NCBI RefSeq assembly: GCF_030555055.1
Contig: NZ_JAMOAO010000001.1
Span: 372,001-436,000, forward strand
Source: Nocardiopsis sp. YSL2
Lineage (GTDB): Bacteria > Actinomycetota > Actinomycetes > Streptosporangiales > Streptosporangiaceae
Direction of reading: 5' to 3'
DNA: 64,000 nt
In this document: positions 38,400 through 46,152 of the stretch, piece by piece
How the letters are laid out: each line of letters opens with the position of its first letter
Numbering within the stretch: the stretch's first letter is position 1
Notes under the pieces: generated by a model
Told to the model about the DNA's origin: nothing
Seen by the model: only the letters and a program-made list of their open reading frames with translations
Databases searched by the model: none
Translations under genes and position numbers: made by a program

Positions 38400-39160
38400 C
38401 AGCGGTCCGCTTCCTGGATCTGGTCTCCGGTACCGGCGTCGAACTCCGGCCCTGTGGGCTTGGTACCCGTGTACAGGCCGGTCAGCCGGTGGAAGGCCAC
38501 TCCCACCGCACCGGTCTCGGGATCGCTCGCCCAGTACTCGCGGACGGTCAGCCAGGTGCCCGTGCTCTCCAGGGCGCTCCGACCGCCGGCCTCCGGGCGT
38601 GCCCTGCCGGAGAAGTCGTGCCAGCGCACGGGGAGGACGGCCTGGGCCCCGGAGGGTTCGGCGGTCACCGACACCGGCACCGTGCCCGGCAGGGTGCGGC
38701 TGTGGCCGGGGCCGTTCCACCCCTGGAGGAGGAAGGACCGGTCGCGCGGCCGCAGGGGGTCGTCGGGGGCCTCGGGGAGGTCGGGGGCGTCGCCGCTGAT
38801 CCACCCCGCTTCGGCGCCCTCGCCCAGCCGGATCTGGGCGTGGGGGCCGAACACGAGCACTTCCAGGACCCGCCAGCGGTCGGTGTCGGGGTCCAGGGAG
38901 GGTGCGGACAGGTGTGCGGTGGGCTCCTCGTCGGAGCGGCGCCAGCGGTCGTGCGGGCAGGCTCCGGTGACGCGGCCGTCGCCGAACTCGGCGATCAGCC
39001 ACTGCGGGGCCGCTGGATCGCCGGTGAGGCCGTCGGTTCCGGAGTCGAGCAGTCGGCACCGGACGCCGCGCACGAAGACGTCGTGCAGGACGTCGTCGAT
39101 CTGGCGGCCGGTCAGGGCTCGGACGACGAGAGCGGCGGGGTGTGGCGGGTCGTGGTTCAC
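38399..39160 (-). CDS. csx19: Csx19-like type III-D CRISPR protein
   Basis: A 253-aa protein resembling Csx19 (TIGR03984): the central LEVLVFGPHAQIRLGEG and the following RSFLLQGWNG fit, as does the small-subunit place between RAMP genes. Csx19 is a type III-D marker of unclear biochemical role within the effector complex. It is longer than I recall for the family. GTG 39160 overlaps the upstream RAMP stop (GTGA). Confidence 0.6.
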   Translation of the reverse strand: MNHDPPHPAALVVRALTGRQIDDVLHDVFVRGVRCRLLDSGTDGLTGDPAAPQWLIAEFGDGRVTGACPHDRWRRSDEEPTAHLSAPSLDPDTDRWRVLEVLVFGPHAQIRLGEGAEAGWISGDAPDLPEAPDDPLRPRDRSFLLQGWNGPGHSRTLPGTVPVSVTAEPSGAQAVLPVRWHDFSGRARPEAGGRSALESTGTWLTVREYWASDPETGAVGVAFHRLTGLYTGTKPTGPEFDAGTGDQIQEADR

Positions 39161-40962
39161 CGGTGCGGCTCCTCCTCCGATGCGGTGCTGTGGGATGGGC
39201 CGGCGGCGGCCGGGCGGTCCGGGCCGAGCCTGGCACGGAGCGCGACCAGCCAGCGCCGGGCGGTCCGGCCGTCCTCGGTGTCCGGGTGGCGGACGGCCTC
39301 CAAGACGTCGACGGTGTGTGGTGGTCCTCCGTCGCCGGGCACGGTGGTCAGGGACGCTCGGGTGGCGGTGAGGCGGCCGTTGCCGCTGCCGCCGCCGGAG
39401 CCGAGGGTGTCGAAGGGGACCGTGGCCAGCTCGCGCACCACCAGTGCCAGCATGCCCCGGACGGCGTCGTCGGGGTCGCGCACGTCCAGCACGACGTCGG
39501 CGCTGCCGCCGCAGTGCAGGTCGCTCGTGTACAGGCGGCCGTCGACGGCGTCGCCGAACAGGGCGTCGACGGTGAGCCGGGTGGTCGTCAGTGGCGCGCC
39601 CCCCGTGATGGCCGGTGCGGCCCGCAGCCGGATCCTGGAGGGCTGGGGCCGCAGGCCCACCGATGAGGGCGGTAGCTCAGCCCCCCGCGAAGCACCCCCC
39701 TGAGCGAAGGCGGGCGACGGGCGGGGGCCGCTCTCCTCGGCGTCGGAGCCCCACCAGGACGCGTTCCAGGCCCGCCACCGTGCCGGGTCACCGCCCAGGT
39801 GCTCCGCGGCGTCCCTGGCCAGGCGTTCGCCGATCCGTTTGACCAGGGCGAACAGCGCGGTGTCGCCCAGGACGGGCACGAGGTCCACGTCGACCCCGTC
39901 GTCGGCGGCGGGACGGGCGGATCGGGCCGGTGCGGCGGGAGCCGGGCGGTACCGGTGGGCGCGGTCGACCTCGCCGAGCCTCCCGTCGGCGGGGGCGTCG
40001 CCGATCATGAGCAGGCCGGGGCGCAGGCCGGTCCCGTCGGGGTCCGCGGCCCCGGCGTCCGATGCCCGCGGGCCCGGGTGCTCGGCCACGGCCAGCCGCA
40101 GCCGGAGTTCGGCCCGGTGGCGGCGGTCGGGGTGGCCGGCGGCGACGGCTCTGGCTCGGGCCGCGACCGGGGCCGGGCCGACGGTGTCCAGGCACCGTGT
40201 CAGCGCGTCGGCCGCGTCGGCGGCGCCTCCCGCGGTGCCGCCCGGTGCGGCGGCCTCGGCCCAGCGCTCCTCCCAGGTGCGCGCGTGGTAGGCGAACCAG
40301 CCGCGCTCCCCGGCGAGGTCGTGGCGGCGGGCGTTCCAGTGGGCGGCGCGCATCCGCCCGTATCCGCGCCCGGTCCGACCGCCGACGTGGCGTCCGGGGC
40401 CGGTGCCGTCGAGTCCGGCCGAGGCCAGGATGAGGAGGCCGAGCAGCCCGGCCTCGTCTTCGGGCCCGGGAACGTGCAGGCGCATCGGGACGGTGAACAC
40501 CGTGCCCGCCGGGAGGACCTCCCACTGCCACGTCCGTCCCGGACGGACCGCGCCGGTCTCCGGATCGACGCGGGTTCCGGTGCGGACGGTGACACCGGCG
40601 CCCTCGGGAAGTTCGGCGTTGCCGTCGTCGATGTCCAGGGCGCTGGTACCGGGGCCTGGTCCGGAGCCGGCGGCCGGCGCCGCCGAGCCGAGCAGGGCCC
40701 GGGCCGGGCCAGGGCCGCCGGTGCGCTCGACCAGCTCGTGCCGCAGCAGCCCGGCCAGGGTGGTGGCGCGCAACCGCGGCACCCCGGTCCGCGGATCGCG
40801 GTCGACGAGCAGGTCCACGTCACTCTCGGCGGCGTGGCGCGGCGGGGTCTGGGCGGCACCGATGTGGGTGTCGGTGAGCAGGAGCAGGCGCAGGCCGAAC
40901 TCCCACACGATCCGCGGCGTCCGGGGTGTGTCCGGCCGCCCCTCGTGGCCGTGCCCGCTCAC
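39157..40962 (-). CDS. Double-RAMP (Cas7-2x-like) type III effector subunit
   Basis: A 601-aa protein with two Cas7/RAMP halves. The first starts LRLLLLTDTHIGAAQ and has PRLRATTLAGLLRHEL and the loop GGRTGRGYGRM (about 205). The second starts RIRLRAAPAITGG and has TVDALFGDAVDGRLYTSDL and the loop LGSGGGSGNGRL (about 520). Aspartates of the DSDVDLL/DRDPRTG type could cleave target RNA. Between the halves lies a copy of the dispersed repeat (39662-39725), translated in frame. GTG 40962 overlaps the csx10 stop. Confidence 0.72.
   Translation of the reverse strand: MSGHGHEGRPDTPRTPRIVWEFGLRLLLLTDTHIGAAQTPPRHAAESDVDLLVDRDPRTGVPRLRATTLAGLLRHELVERTGGPGPARALLGSAAPAAGSGPGPGTSALDIDDGNAELPEGAGVTVRTGTRVDPETGAVRPGRTWQWEVLPAGTVFTVPMRLHVPGPEDEAGLLGLLILASAGLDGTGPGRHVGGRTGRGYGRMRAAHWNARRHDLAGERGWFAYHARTWEERWAEAAAPGGTAGGAADAADALTRCLDTVGPAPVAARARAVAAGHPDRRHRAELRLRLAVAEHPGPRASDAGAADPDGTGLRPGLLMIGDAPADGRLGEVDRAHRYRPAPAAPARSARPAADDGVDVDLVPVLGDTALFALVKRIGERLARDAAEHLGGDPARWRAWNASWWGSDAEESGPRPSPAFAQGGASRGAELPPSSVGLRPQPSRIRLRAAPAITGGAPLTTTRLTVDALFGDAVDGRLYTSDLHCGGSADVVLDVRDPDDAVRGMLALVVRELATVPFDTLGSGGGSGNGRLTATRASLTTVPGDGGPPHTVDVLEAVRHPDTEDGRTARRWLVALRARLGPDRPAAAGPSHSTASEEEPHR
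39662..39725 (+). repeat. Dispersed repeat copy 2, inside a RAMP gene
   Basis: 64 bp alignable to the 84-bp unit at 56.5 kb with a 2-bp gap. The core CCGCGAAGC and the end GGGCGACGGGCGGG are identical. In the RAMP protein it encodes PSPAFAQGGASRGAELPPSS, sharing GGASR and LPPS with the M20-protein repeat in the same frame. Confidence 0.7.
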
Positions 40963-42788
40963 CGCACCGGTTTCCGCTCGCCGGGAGCGGGGCGCTCGGA
41001 GTCCCGGTGGACCACGCGGGCGGCCTCGGCCAGCCAGGAGGACACCAGGAGCACGCACAGGCGATCGGCGTTGCGCCGCTCCCAGCCCAGGACGTGCTCG
41101 GTGAGGCCGCTGGGGTGCTCCGTGCGGGGGCGCCCGTCGGGGTTGGCCAGGTCCACGGCGGACAGCGCCCTGGTGTAGGCGGGGGCGGCACGGGCGTCGG
41201 GCCGGTGGTCCGGCCACCAGGCGACGGGATCGGCCAGGCCCGCCAGCCACGCGCGCACGGTGACGCGGTCGCCGTGCCCGGGCGGCACCAGGACGGCGCG
41301 GTCCAGCACGCGCAGCGCCTTCTCGTGCAGGGGGCGGCGCGCGGCCGGGGCGCCGTCGGAGCGCACCGCCACCGTGGCCACGAACTCGGCCAGCGCCAGG
41401 CCGCAGTCCTGGCCGGGGTGGGTGGCCAGGACCTCGCGCAGGCGGCCCAGCAGCCCGGGGGTGAGCGGCGCCAGCCCGGCGGCCGAGGAACGGGCCAGCG
41501 ACCGCGCGTGGACGCGCACGGGCGGAGCGGCCGCGTTCCACAGCAGGGCGTCGTCGAGGGTCCGCAGCTGCCCGGTCGGTTCCAGGGGCGCCGCGGACGG
41601 GACGGGACGGCCGTCGGGCAGGGCGACGGTTCCCGGTGCGCGCGCGGCGCGGGGCACGGCCACGGGGGCGAGCGGCGCTGGTCCGCTCGGGGGCGGGGCC
41701 AGCAGGGTGAACTGCCCGTGTCCGTCCACGGCGCGCTCGCCCAGGGTGTGCGCCTCCAGCTCGCGGACGCGCTCGGTGGTCAGTTCGCGGTCCAGGCACA
41801 GGCGCACCACCGAGCCGGGACGGGCCGCCCACCGCTGGGCCATCGGGCCCCGGTAGCCCCGGTGGTAGGCACCGACCAGACCCGCCTCGACGTGCTCGGC
41901 CAGGACCCGGGCACCGACCCCCGGCCACAGGCGGTCCAGGAGGTCGAGCACCGCGCGGGCCAGGGCCTGGGGCCGGGCCTGTCCGCCGGTGCCCACGACC
42001 AGCGCCGGGGAGAGCAGCAGCAGGTCGACGGGTTCCCCGGCCGCCCACGAGCGCGGGCCGCCCAGCGGATCGGCGCGGTCGGGCGAGAGCGGGTGCGCCG
42101 GGTCGACGGGGGCCACGCTCACGTCGCCGTGGGCGCGCGTGCCGCCGGACCCGAGGGTGAGGGTGCCCTCCGCCTCGGTGAGCGCGGCGACCAGGCGTTC
42201 GGCCACATCCGCCAGGGTCGCGCGGTCGGGGGCGCGCAGCTGCCAGCGCGCCTCGAACACCTGGCCCGGGTCGATGCCGGTGGTGAAGTAGGGCAGGCCC
42301 TGCCCCGGGTCCCCGGTTCTGGTGCGGCCGAGGTAGCGCTCGGCGGTGGTGCGGACCTCGGCGCGCAGCGCGCGGTCCAGGGTGATCAGGTCGCGTACGG
42401 GACGGTAGGGGGTGTCGGGGTCGGTCTCGCCGAAGACGTCGGCCGTGGTCCGGCCGTGTTTGCCGGGTGTGTACAGGTAGGCCGGGGGCGGGTAGGCCGC
42501 CGCCGCGCGCGGGTTCGACCCGTCCGGCGCCGCCACGTCCCCGGGTTCGAGCCGGGGGTAGGCGGGAGCGAAGCGCACCCGTCGGCCCCGGGCCACCCAC
42601 TCCTGGAGTTCGCGGGTGCGTCCGGCCGCGCTCAGGGCGGCGGCGAGCATGCCGCGCTGGGCACGCCCGCCGATGACGTGCTCGGAGTCCACCCGCAGCG
42701 GGTCGAAGGACGTGCGCACGGCCAGGGAGCCGGTGAGCACGAACCGGAGGGGGAGGTAGGCGCCCACGGCGACATCGGGGGCGTTCAC
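40959..42788 (-). CDS. csx10: Csx10-like RAMP protein
   Basis: A 609-aa RAMP protein. It begins LPLRFVLTGSLAVRTSF, has HVIGGRAQRGMLAAAL, the glycine-rich loop TLGSGGTRAHGDVSV (about 216) and GLVGAYHRGYRGPMAQRWA (about 305-323) followed by RPGSVV, the combination typical of Csx10, the Cas5-like subunit of type III-D. The C-terminal 200 residues are helical and could include a small-subunit (Cas11-like) part. GTG 42788 is supported only by GAGG close by; 112 bp with a hairpin separate it from the preceding RAMP gene. Confidence 0.72.
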   Translation of the reverse strand: MNAPDVAVGAYLPLRFVLTGSLAVRTSFDPLRVDSEHVIGGRAQRGMLAAALSAAGRTRELQEWVARGRRVRFAPAYPRLEPGDVAAPDGSNPRAAAAYPPPAYLYTPGKHGRTTADVFGETDPDTPYRPVRDLITLDRALRAEVRTTAERYLGRTRTGDPGQGLPYFTTGIDPGQVFEARWQLRAPDRATLADVAERLVAALTEAEGTLTLGSGGTRAHGDVSVAPVDPAHPLSPDRADPLGGPRSWAAGEPVDLLLLSPALVVGTGGQARPQALARAVLDLLDRLWPGVGARVLAEHVEAGLVGAYHRGYRGPMAQRWAARPGSVVRLCLDRELTTERVRELEAHTLGERAVDGHGQFTLLAPPPSGPAPLAPVAVPRAARAPGTVALPDGRPVPSAAPLEPTGQLRTLDDALLWNAAAPPVRVHARSLARSSAAGLAPLTPGLLGRLREVLATHPGQDCGLALAEFVATVAVRSDGAPAARRPLHEKALRVLDRAVLVPPGHGDRVTVRAWLAGLADPVAWWPDHRPDARAAPAYTRALSAVDLANPDGRPRTEHPSGLTEHVLGWERRNADRLCVLLVSSWLAEAARVVHRDSERPAPGERKPVR

Positions 42789-42826
42789 CTCGGCGCCCCC
42801 GGAACGGGCGGTGGTGTTCGGGGTCC

Positions 42827-42867
42827 GGGGACACGGCCGTGCACGGCCGCCCGGGAACCGTGTCCCC
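42827..42867 (-). terminator. Hairpin within the effector operon
   Basis: Stem GGGGACACGG/CCGTGTCCCC (42827-42836 with 42858-42867); the loop side starts with the palindrome GGCCGTGCACGGCC (42835-42848). It lies between the single-RAMP and csx10 genes, the only large gap in the operon, and may attenuate or process the transcript. Confidence 0.5.
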
Positions 42868-42900
42868 GGCGGCGCGGCCGCCGCGGGGTCGGACTCGGGT

Positions 42901-43590
42901 TCACGGGCGCGCCTCCTGCCGCTGGTCGGACGCCCCCGGGGCCGGGGGCGCGGCCAGGCGCAGGGTCGCGGCGTGGGGATCGGCGCCGTGGGGCCCGGCC
43001 AGCCGTACGTCCACCCTGCCTCGTCCGCGGGTGGCCTTCAAGCCGATCTGGGTGGTGGCCAGGCAGGCGCGGGCCAGAATGCGCCAGTGTTCGGGCCCGG
43101 GCGAGACCGACCAGGTGAGCGCGGCGGTCAGGACCAGCCCGGGCAGGAGGACGCGGTGGGTGCGCAGCCCGCCCGGGACCGGAGCGCCGTCGGGGCCGAC
43201 CGCCGTGGCCGACTCCAGCGCCGTGAACGCGTCGGTGACCGCGCGGCGCAGGGTGGAGCGCTCGGGTTCGGCGCGACCGGCCAGGGCGCGGGCGACCGCG
43301 GCGCGCACGTCGTCGTCGACCACGGCGTGGCCCAGGCGCAGGATCCGGCCGGGGCCGTGCGAGCGGCTGCGTCCGAAGACGTCCCCGGCCGGGCCCGCCA
43401 GGTCGGCGGCGACCTGCGACGCGCGACCGGCACCCTCGGACAGCCGTGCCGCCAGGCGGTGCCGTGGCAGGTAGGGCAGCCCGTGGGCGTCGGTGACGAC
43501 GTCGGTGTCGGCGCCCGTGCCGTCCGCGCTGGCCCCGACGAACAGCGCCGGTGCGGCCAGGCGGACGACGATCCGGTCCGGTGCGCTCAC
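42901..43590 (-). CDS. Single-domain RAMP (Cas7-like) type III subunit
   Basis: A 229-aa RAMP protein: VVRLAAPALFVGASADG at the N terminus, DAHGLPYLPRHRLAARL in the Cas7 position of the family IPGSSLRG motif, and the glycine-rich loop TRGRGRVDV near 188. It should be one backbone subunit. GTG 43590 overlaps the cas10 stop by 4 bp (GTGA). The C-terminal 20 residues are charged and probably disordered. Confidence 0.7.
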   Translation of the reverse strand: MSAPDRIVVRLAAPALFVGASADGTGADTDVVTDAHGLPYLPRHRLAARLSEGAGRASQVAADLAGPAGDVFGRSRSHGPGRILRLGHAVVDDDVRAAVARALAGRAEPERSTLRRAVTDAFTALESATAVGPDGAPVPGGLRTHRVLLPGLVLTAALTWSVSPGPEHWRILARACLATTQIGLKATRGRGRVDVRLAGPHGADPHAATLRLAAPPAPGASDQRQEARP

Positions 43591-45437
43591 AGCGGTGCGC
43601 CCGTCGGTCCGGAAGGAGGGCCACCGGCCCCTGTCCGCCCTCGGTCCTGGGGCCGGTGGGGTTCGAGGGCCGCCGCCAGGCCCGGATCCAGGTGCAGGTC
43701 CATCACCTCGACGGCGTCGAGCAGGGCGCCGGGGGTCCAGTCCCGGGGCAGTGCGGTGCGGACCCCGCTCGCCCGGGCGCGGCGGTGGAGTTCGGCGGAG
43801 GGGTCGCCTCCCGCCTCCAGGAGCGGGACCAGGGACGAGACCAGCCAGCTCCGGTGCCGGGTGTCGCCGTCGGCGAGCAGGCTGCCCGGAGCGCAGGGGG
43901 ACAGGTAGCGGTCCAGGAAGTCGGCGAAGGCGGCCCCGGTCAGCGGCAGCGCGGTGCGCGGCGGCGCGGACGAGCGCGCCCGGTCCAGGCGGCGCAGCAC
44001 GCGGTCCACGCCGTCGAAGCGCGTCGTCCAGGCCACGGCGTGGTCGTCGGGGGCACCGCCCTCCACCCGTTCGACCCTGTGGTCCTTGGCGCGGCGGCAC
44101 ATCGCCTCGCACAGGTCGTAGCCCAGGGACAGGGGGGCGCCGACGGGCTGGACGGCGATGCCCACGCCGACCGTGGGCACGAACGTGGTGTGCGTCCCGT
44201 CCGCCCCGGTGACCGCCCGGGCGTCCGCCCCGCCGTGCGCACGGGCCAGCGCGCGGTGCAGGGCCACACGGGGGTCGCCCGCGGCACCGATCCGCTCGGG
44301 GTCGGCGTCCAGCCAGTCCAGGGCGTAGCGGGTCAGGCTCAGGGCCAGGCGGGCGTCGCAGAGCACGGTGAGGTCGTCCCCCGCGACCACGATCGGGCGC
44401 ACGGGCAGGCGCACGGTCCCGGTCGGCGAGCGGTCCAGGGTGAGGGGTGCGGCCGCCCCGGAGCCGGGCACGGTCGCGCCCTGCCCGGGGTCGGCGCGCA
44501 CGGTGGCGGCCACGGCCCGGACCAGGGCACGGGCCAGGCCCTCGGTCAGACCCGCGATGCGGGTGGACAGGCGGCGCTGGGCGGCCGCGCCGGAGCCGGG
44601 GACCCCCGGGTCCCCGGCGCGGTCGCGGTACTCGCCCAGGATGACGCCGAGCCCGTTGACGTCGATGTGCACGACCGCGATCCGGCTGAGGTCCCCGTGG
44701 TCGCGGCCGAGGCGGTCGATCTCCATCGGCAGTTCCAGACGGGGCCGGCCGGTGGCGGTGGCGGCGCCCGCCAGCCAGGCCGCGCTGTGCGCGCGGTGCC
44801 AGCGCCGGCCGATCCCCCGGGCCCGGGCGACGTCGGCCGCGACGCGCTCGGGTACTCCGGCGCGCTCGTCCTGGGCGCGGCTGCTGTCGACCGACTCCGC
44901 GGGGCCGCCGCCGACGGAGCACACGGCGGTGATCCCGTAGCCGCGGGCGGGAGTGTGCAGCGCCGACATCCGCCGCCGGGCGGTCCGCAGGCGGACGGGG
45001 AGCCGTTCCAGCGCCTCGTCCACCCCCCGGGGTGTCTCCCCCGCCGCGGACCCGGCCGACGCGTCCGGCCCGTAGGGCACGTGCGCCACGACCGGGGTGA
45101 GATCGCCGGCGCGGTCGCGCAGCAGGCGCGTGTAGCGGGCGGTGAAGGCGCGGGCCGCCGAGGAGTCGGGCAGGACCACGGTGAGCGCCCCGCCCGCGTC
45201 GCGCAGGACGACACAGTCCTCGGGGACCAGGTCGGCGATGCCGTGGCGGGGGTCGGAGGTGTCGGTGAGCTCGGCGACCAGTGCGGCCCGACCCACCGCG
45301 TCCAGGATGCGGCGGCCGCTGTAGACGTAGGCCTGGATCCCGCGCAGGTCCACGCCGACGACCACGCCGCGCTCCGGCGGCCGGGCGGGGGCGGCCCCTC
45401 CCGGGCGGCGGGGCGGCTGCTCGCTGGCGCGCGTCAC
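43587..45437 (-). CDS. cas10: Cas10-like large subunit without HD domain
   Basis: A 616-aa Cas10/Cmr2-type polymerase-cyclase. The first palm domain has VVVGVDLRGIQAYVYSG (25-41). The second has HIDVNGLGVILGEYRD (257-272) and the active-site motif VAGDDLTVL (AGDD at 352-355), a variant of GGDD that keeps both aspartates. The N-terminal HD nuclease domain of many Cas10 proteins is absent: palm 1 begins within 25 residues of the start. It should make cyclic oligoadenylates that activate the CARF nuclease. GTG 45437 follows GAGGAG at 9 nt. It is the first gene of the effector operon. Confidence 0.78.
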   Translation of the reverse strand: MTRASEQPPRRPGGAAPARPPERGVVVGVDLRGIQAYVYSGRRILDAVGRAALVAELTDTSDPRHGIADLVPEDCVVLRDAGGALTVVLPDSSAARAFTARYTRLLRDRAGDLTPVVAHVPYGPDASAGSAAGETPRGVDEALERLPVRLRTARRRMSALHTPARGYGITAVCSVGGGPAESVDSSRAQDERAGVPERVAADVARARGIGRRWHRAHSAAWLAGAATATGRPRLELPMEIDRLGRDHGDLSRIAVVHIDVNGLGVILGEYRDRAGDPGVPGSGAAAQRRLSTRIAGLTEGLARALVRAVAATVRADPGQGATVPGSGAAAPLTLDRSPTGTVRLPVRPIVVAGDDLTVLCDARLALSLTRYALDWLDADPERIGAAGDPRVALHRALARAHGGADARAVTGADGTHTTFVPTVGVGIAVQPVGAPLSLGYDLCEAMCRRAKDHRVERVEGGAPDDHAVAWTTRFDGVDRVLRRLDRARSSAPPRTALPLTGAAFADFLDRYLSPCAPGSLLADGDTRHRSWLVSSLVPLLEAGGDPSAELHRRARASGVRTALPRDWTPGALLDAVEVMDLHLDPGLAAALEPHRPQDRGRTGAGGPPSGPTGAPL

Positions 45438-45567
45438 CGTGTCGAGCTCCTCGTCGTCGGGTCCGTCGGGTCCGGATGGTCGGGCCACGGCCCGGCCCGG
45501 TCCGGGCGGGTGCGTGGCACCCCTCGCGCGCAGCGGGGGCCGCACGCGCGAAGGGCTCTCTCCCGCC

Positions 45568-45578
45568 CTCTCTCGGAC
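45568..45578 (-). promoter_or_regulatory. Shared CRISPR-island motif, copy upstream of cas10
   Basis: GTCCGAGAGAG on the minus strand, 131 bp before the cas10 start. Confidence 0.55.
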
Positions 45579-45798
45579 GATGGCGGCCGCCGGCATCGAG
45601 CGGAACACCACCGATACCAGCCCTGCGTCCTTGAACAGTATCCAGATATGGGACTCGGGCCCACGTCCCGTTCTCGTGTGCGCCCGGGGCGGTGCCGGAC
45701 GCGCCGCCCGGTACCGCTCGCGCGGCCACGGCCCAGCACCCCGGGCATCCCTTGCGCCAGAGGTGTCCCGTTCCGGCCGGGGCGGGCGGCCGCCTCGC

Positions 45799-45810
45799 TG
45801 TCCGAGAGAG
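45799..45810 (+). promoter_or_regulatory. Shared CRISPR-island motif, copy upstream of the 58-codon ORF
   Basis: TGTCCGAGAGAG on the plus strand, 38 bp before ATG 45848. Confidence 0.55.
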
Positions 45811-45847
45811 CTGGATGCACGTCCCCACCCCCGCTACGGAGGTTCCC

Positions 45848-46024
45848 ATGGTGGCCCAGCACCCAGCCGAGCCGGTCGCCCGCCAGGGCCGCGACCTGAC
45901 CGACCCCGCGGCGGCGCCGCCGCCCCTGTCCGTCCAGGACCTGGTGCCGCACCTGCGCGGGCTGGCCCGCACACTGCGCGACCAGGACGCCGGACCGCCG
46001 GACCGGGCACGGCGGCACGCGTGA
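45848..46024 (+). CDS. 58-aa protein of unknown function in the CRISPR island
   Basis: A 58-aa charged, Pro/Ala/Arg-rich protein with a short helical stretch (SVQDLVPHLRGLARTLRDQD). No family is recognised. Support for it being real: GGAGG 5 nt before the ATG, the shared upstream motif at 38 bp, and a good terminator 12 bp after the stop. It lies between cas10 and cas6 on the opposite strand. A regulator or accessory of the type III system is a guess. Confidence 0.55.
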   Translation: MVAQHPAEPVARQGRDLTDPAAAPPPLSVQDLVPHLRGLARTLRDQDAGPPDRARRHA

Positions 46025-46035
46025 GGGCGCGCTCC

Positions 46036-46072
46036 GGTGCCTCCCGCCCCCGTCCACGGGGCGGGTGGCACC
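46036..46072. terminator. Bidirectional hairpin terminator
   Basis: GGTGCC (46036-46041) and CCGCCCC (46044-46050) pair with GGGGCGG (46058-46064) and GGCACC (46067-46072), with a 2-nt internal loop. It sits between the convergent 58-codon ORF and cas6. Confidence 0.7.
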
Positions 46073-46152
46073 GGTGCGCGCGTCCGGGGCGTCGCCGTGC
46101 CGGCACCGGCCCCCGCTCCCGTCCTCGAGCGGGAACCGGCGATCGTGGGGAT

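Larger units (their letters stand above)
45438..45847. other. Divergent intergenic region, cas10 / 58-codon ORF
   Basis: 410 bp with no convincing gene. It contains two facing copies of the shared motif (45568-45578 reading toward cas10, 45799-45810 reading toward the small ORF) and a short AT-richer stretch near 45630-45650. No CRISPR repeats are present. Confidence 0.6.

Noticed and set aside
36147..39236. N-terminal extension of the TIGR03986-like protein to 1,029 aa
   Set aside because: The added part is an out-of-frame shadow of csx19. ATG 38399 with the TGATG junction is far better.
39157..42834. One continuous 1,225-codon RAMP fusion
   Set aside because: The part upstream of 40962 is antisense-like shadow of csx10. 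GTG 40962 and the GTGA overlap mark the real start.
43587..45611. Longer N terminus of Cas10 hiding an HD domain
   Set aside because: The open stretch 45438-45611 translates to Pro/Arg/Gly-rich sequence without an HD motif, and GTG 45437 has a good ribosome site.
42901..46071. One continuous 1,056-codon frame through cas10
   Set aside because: Only the last 229 codons look like protein; the rest is out of frame with cas10, which has clear palm-domain motifs.
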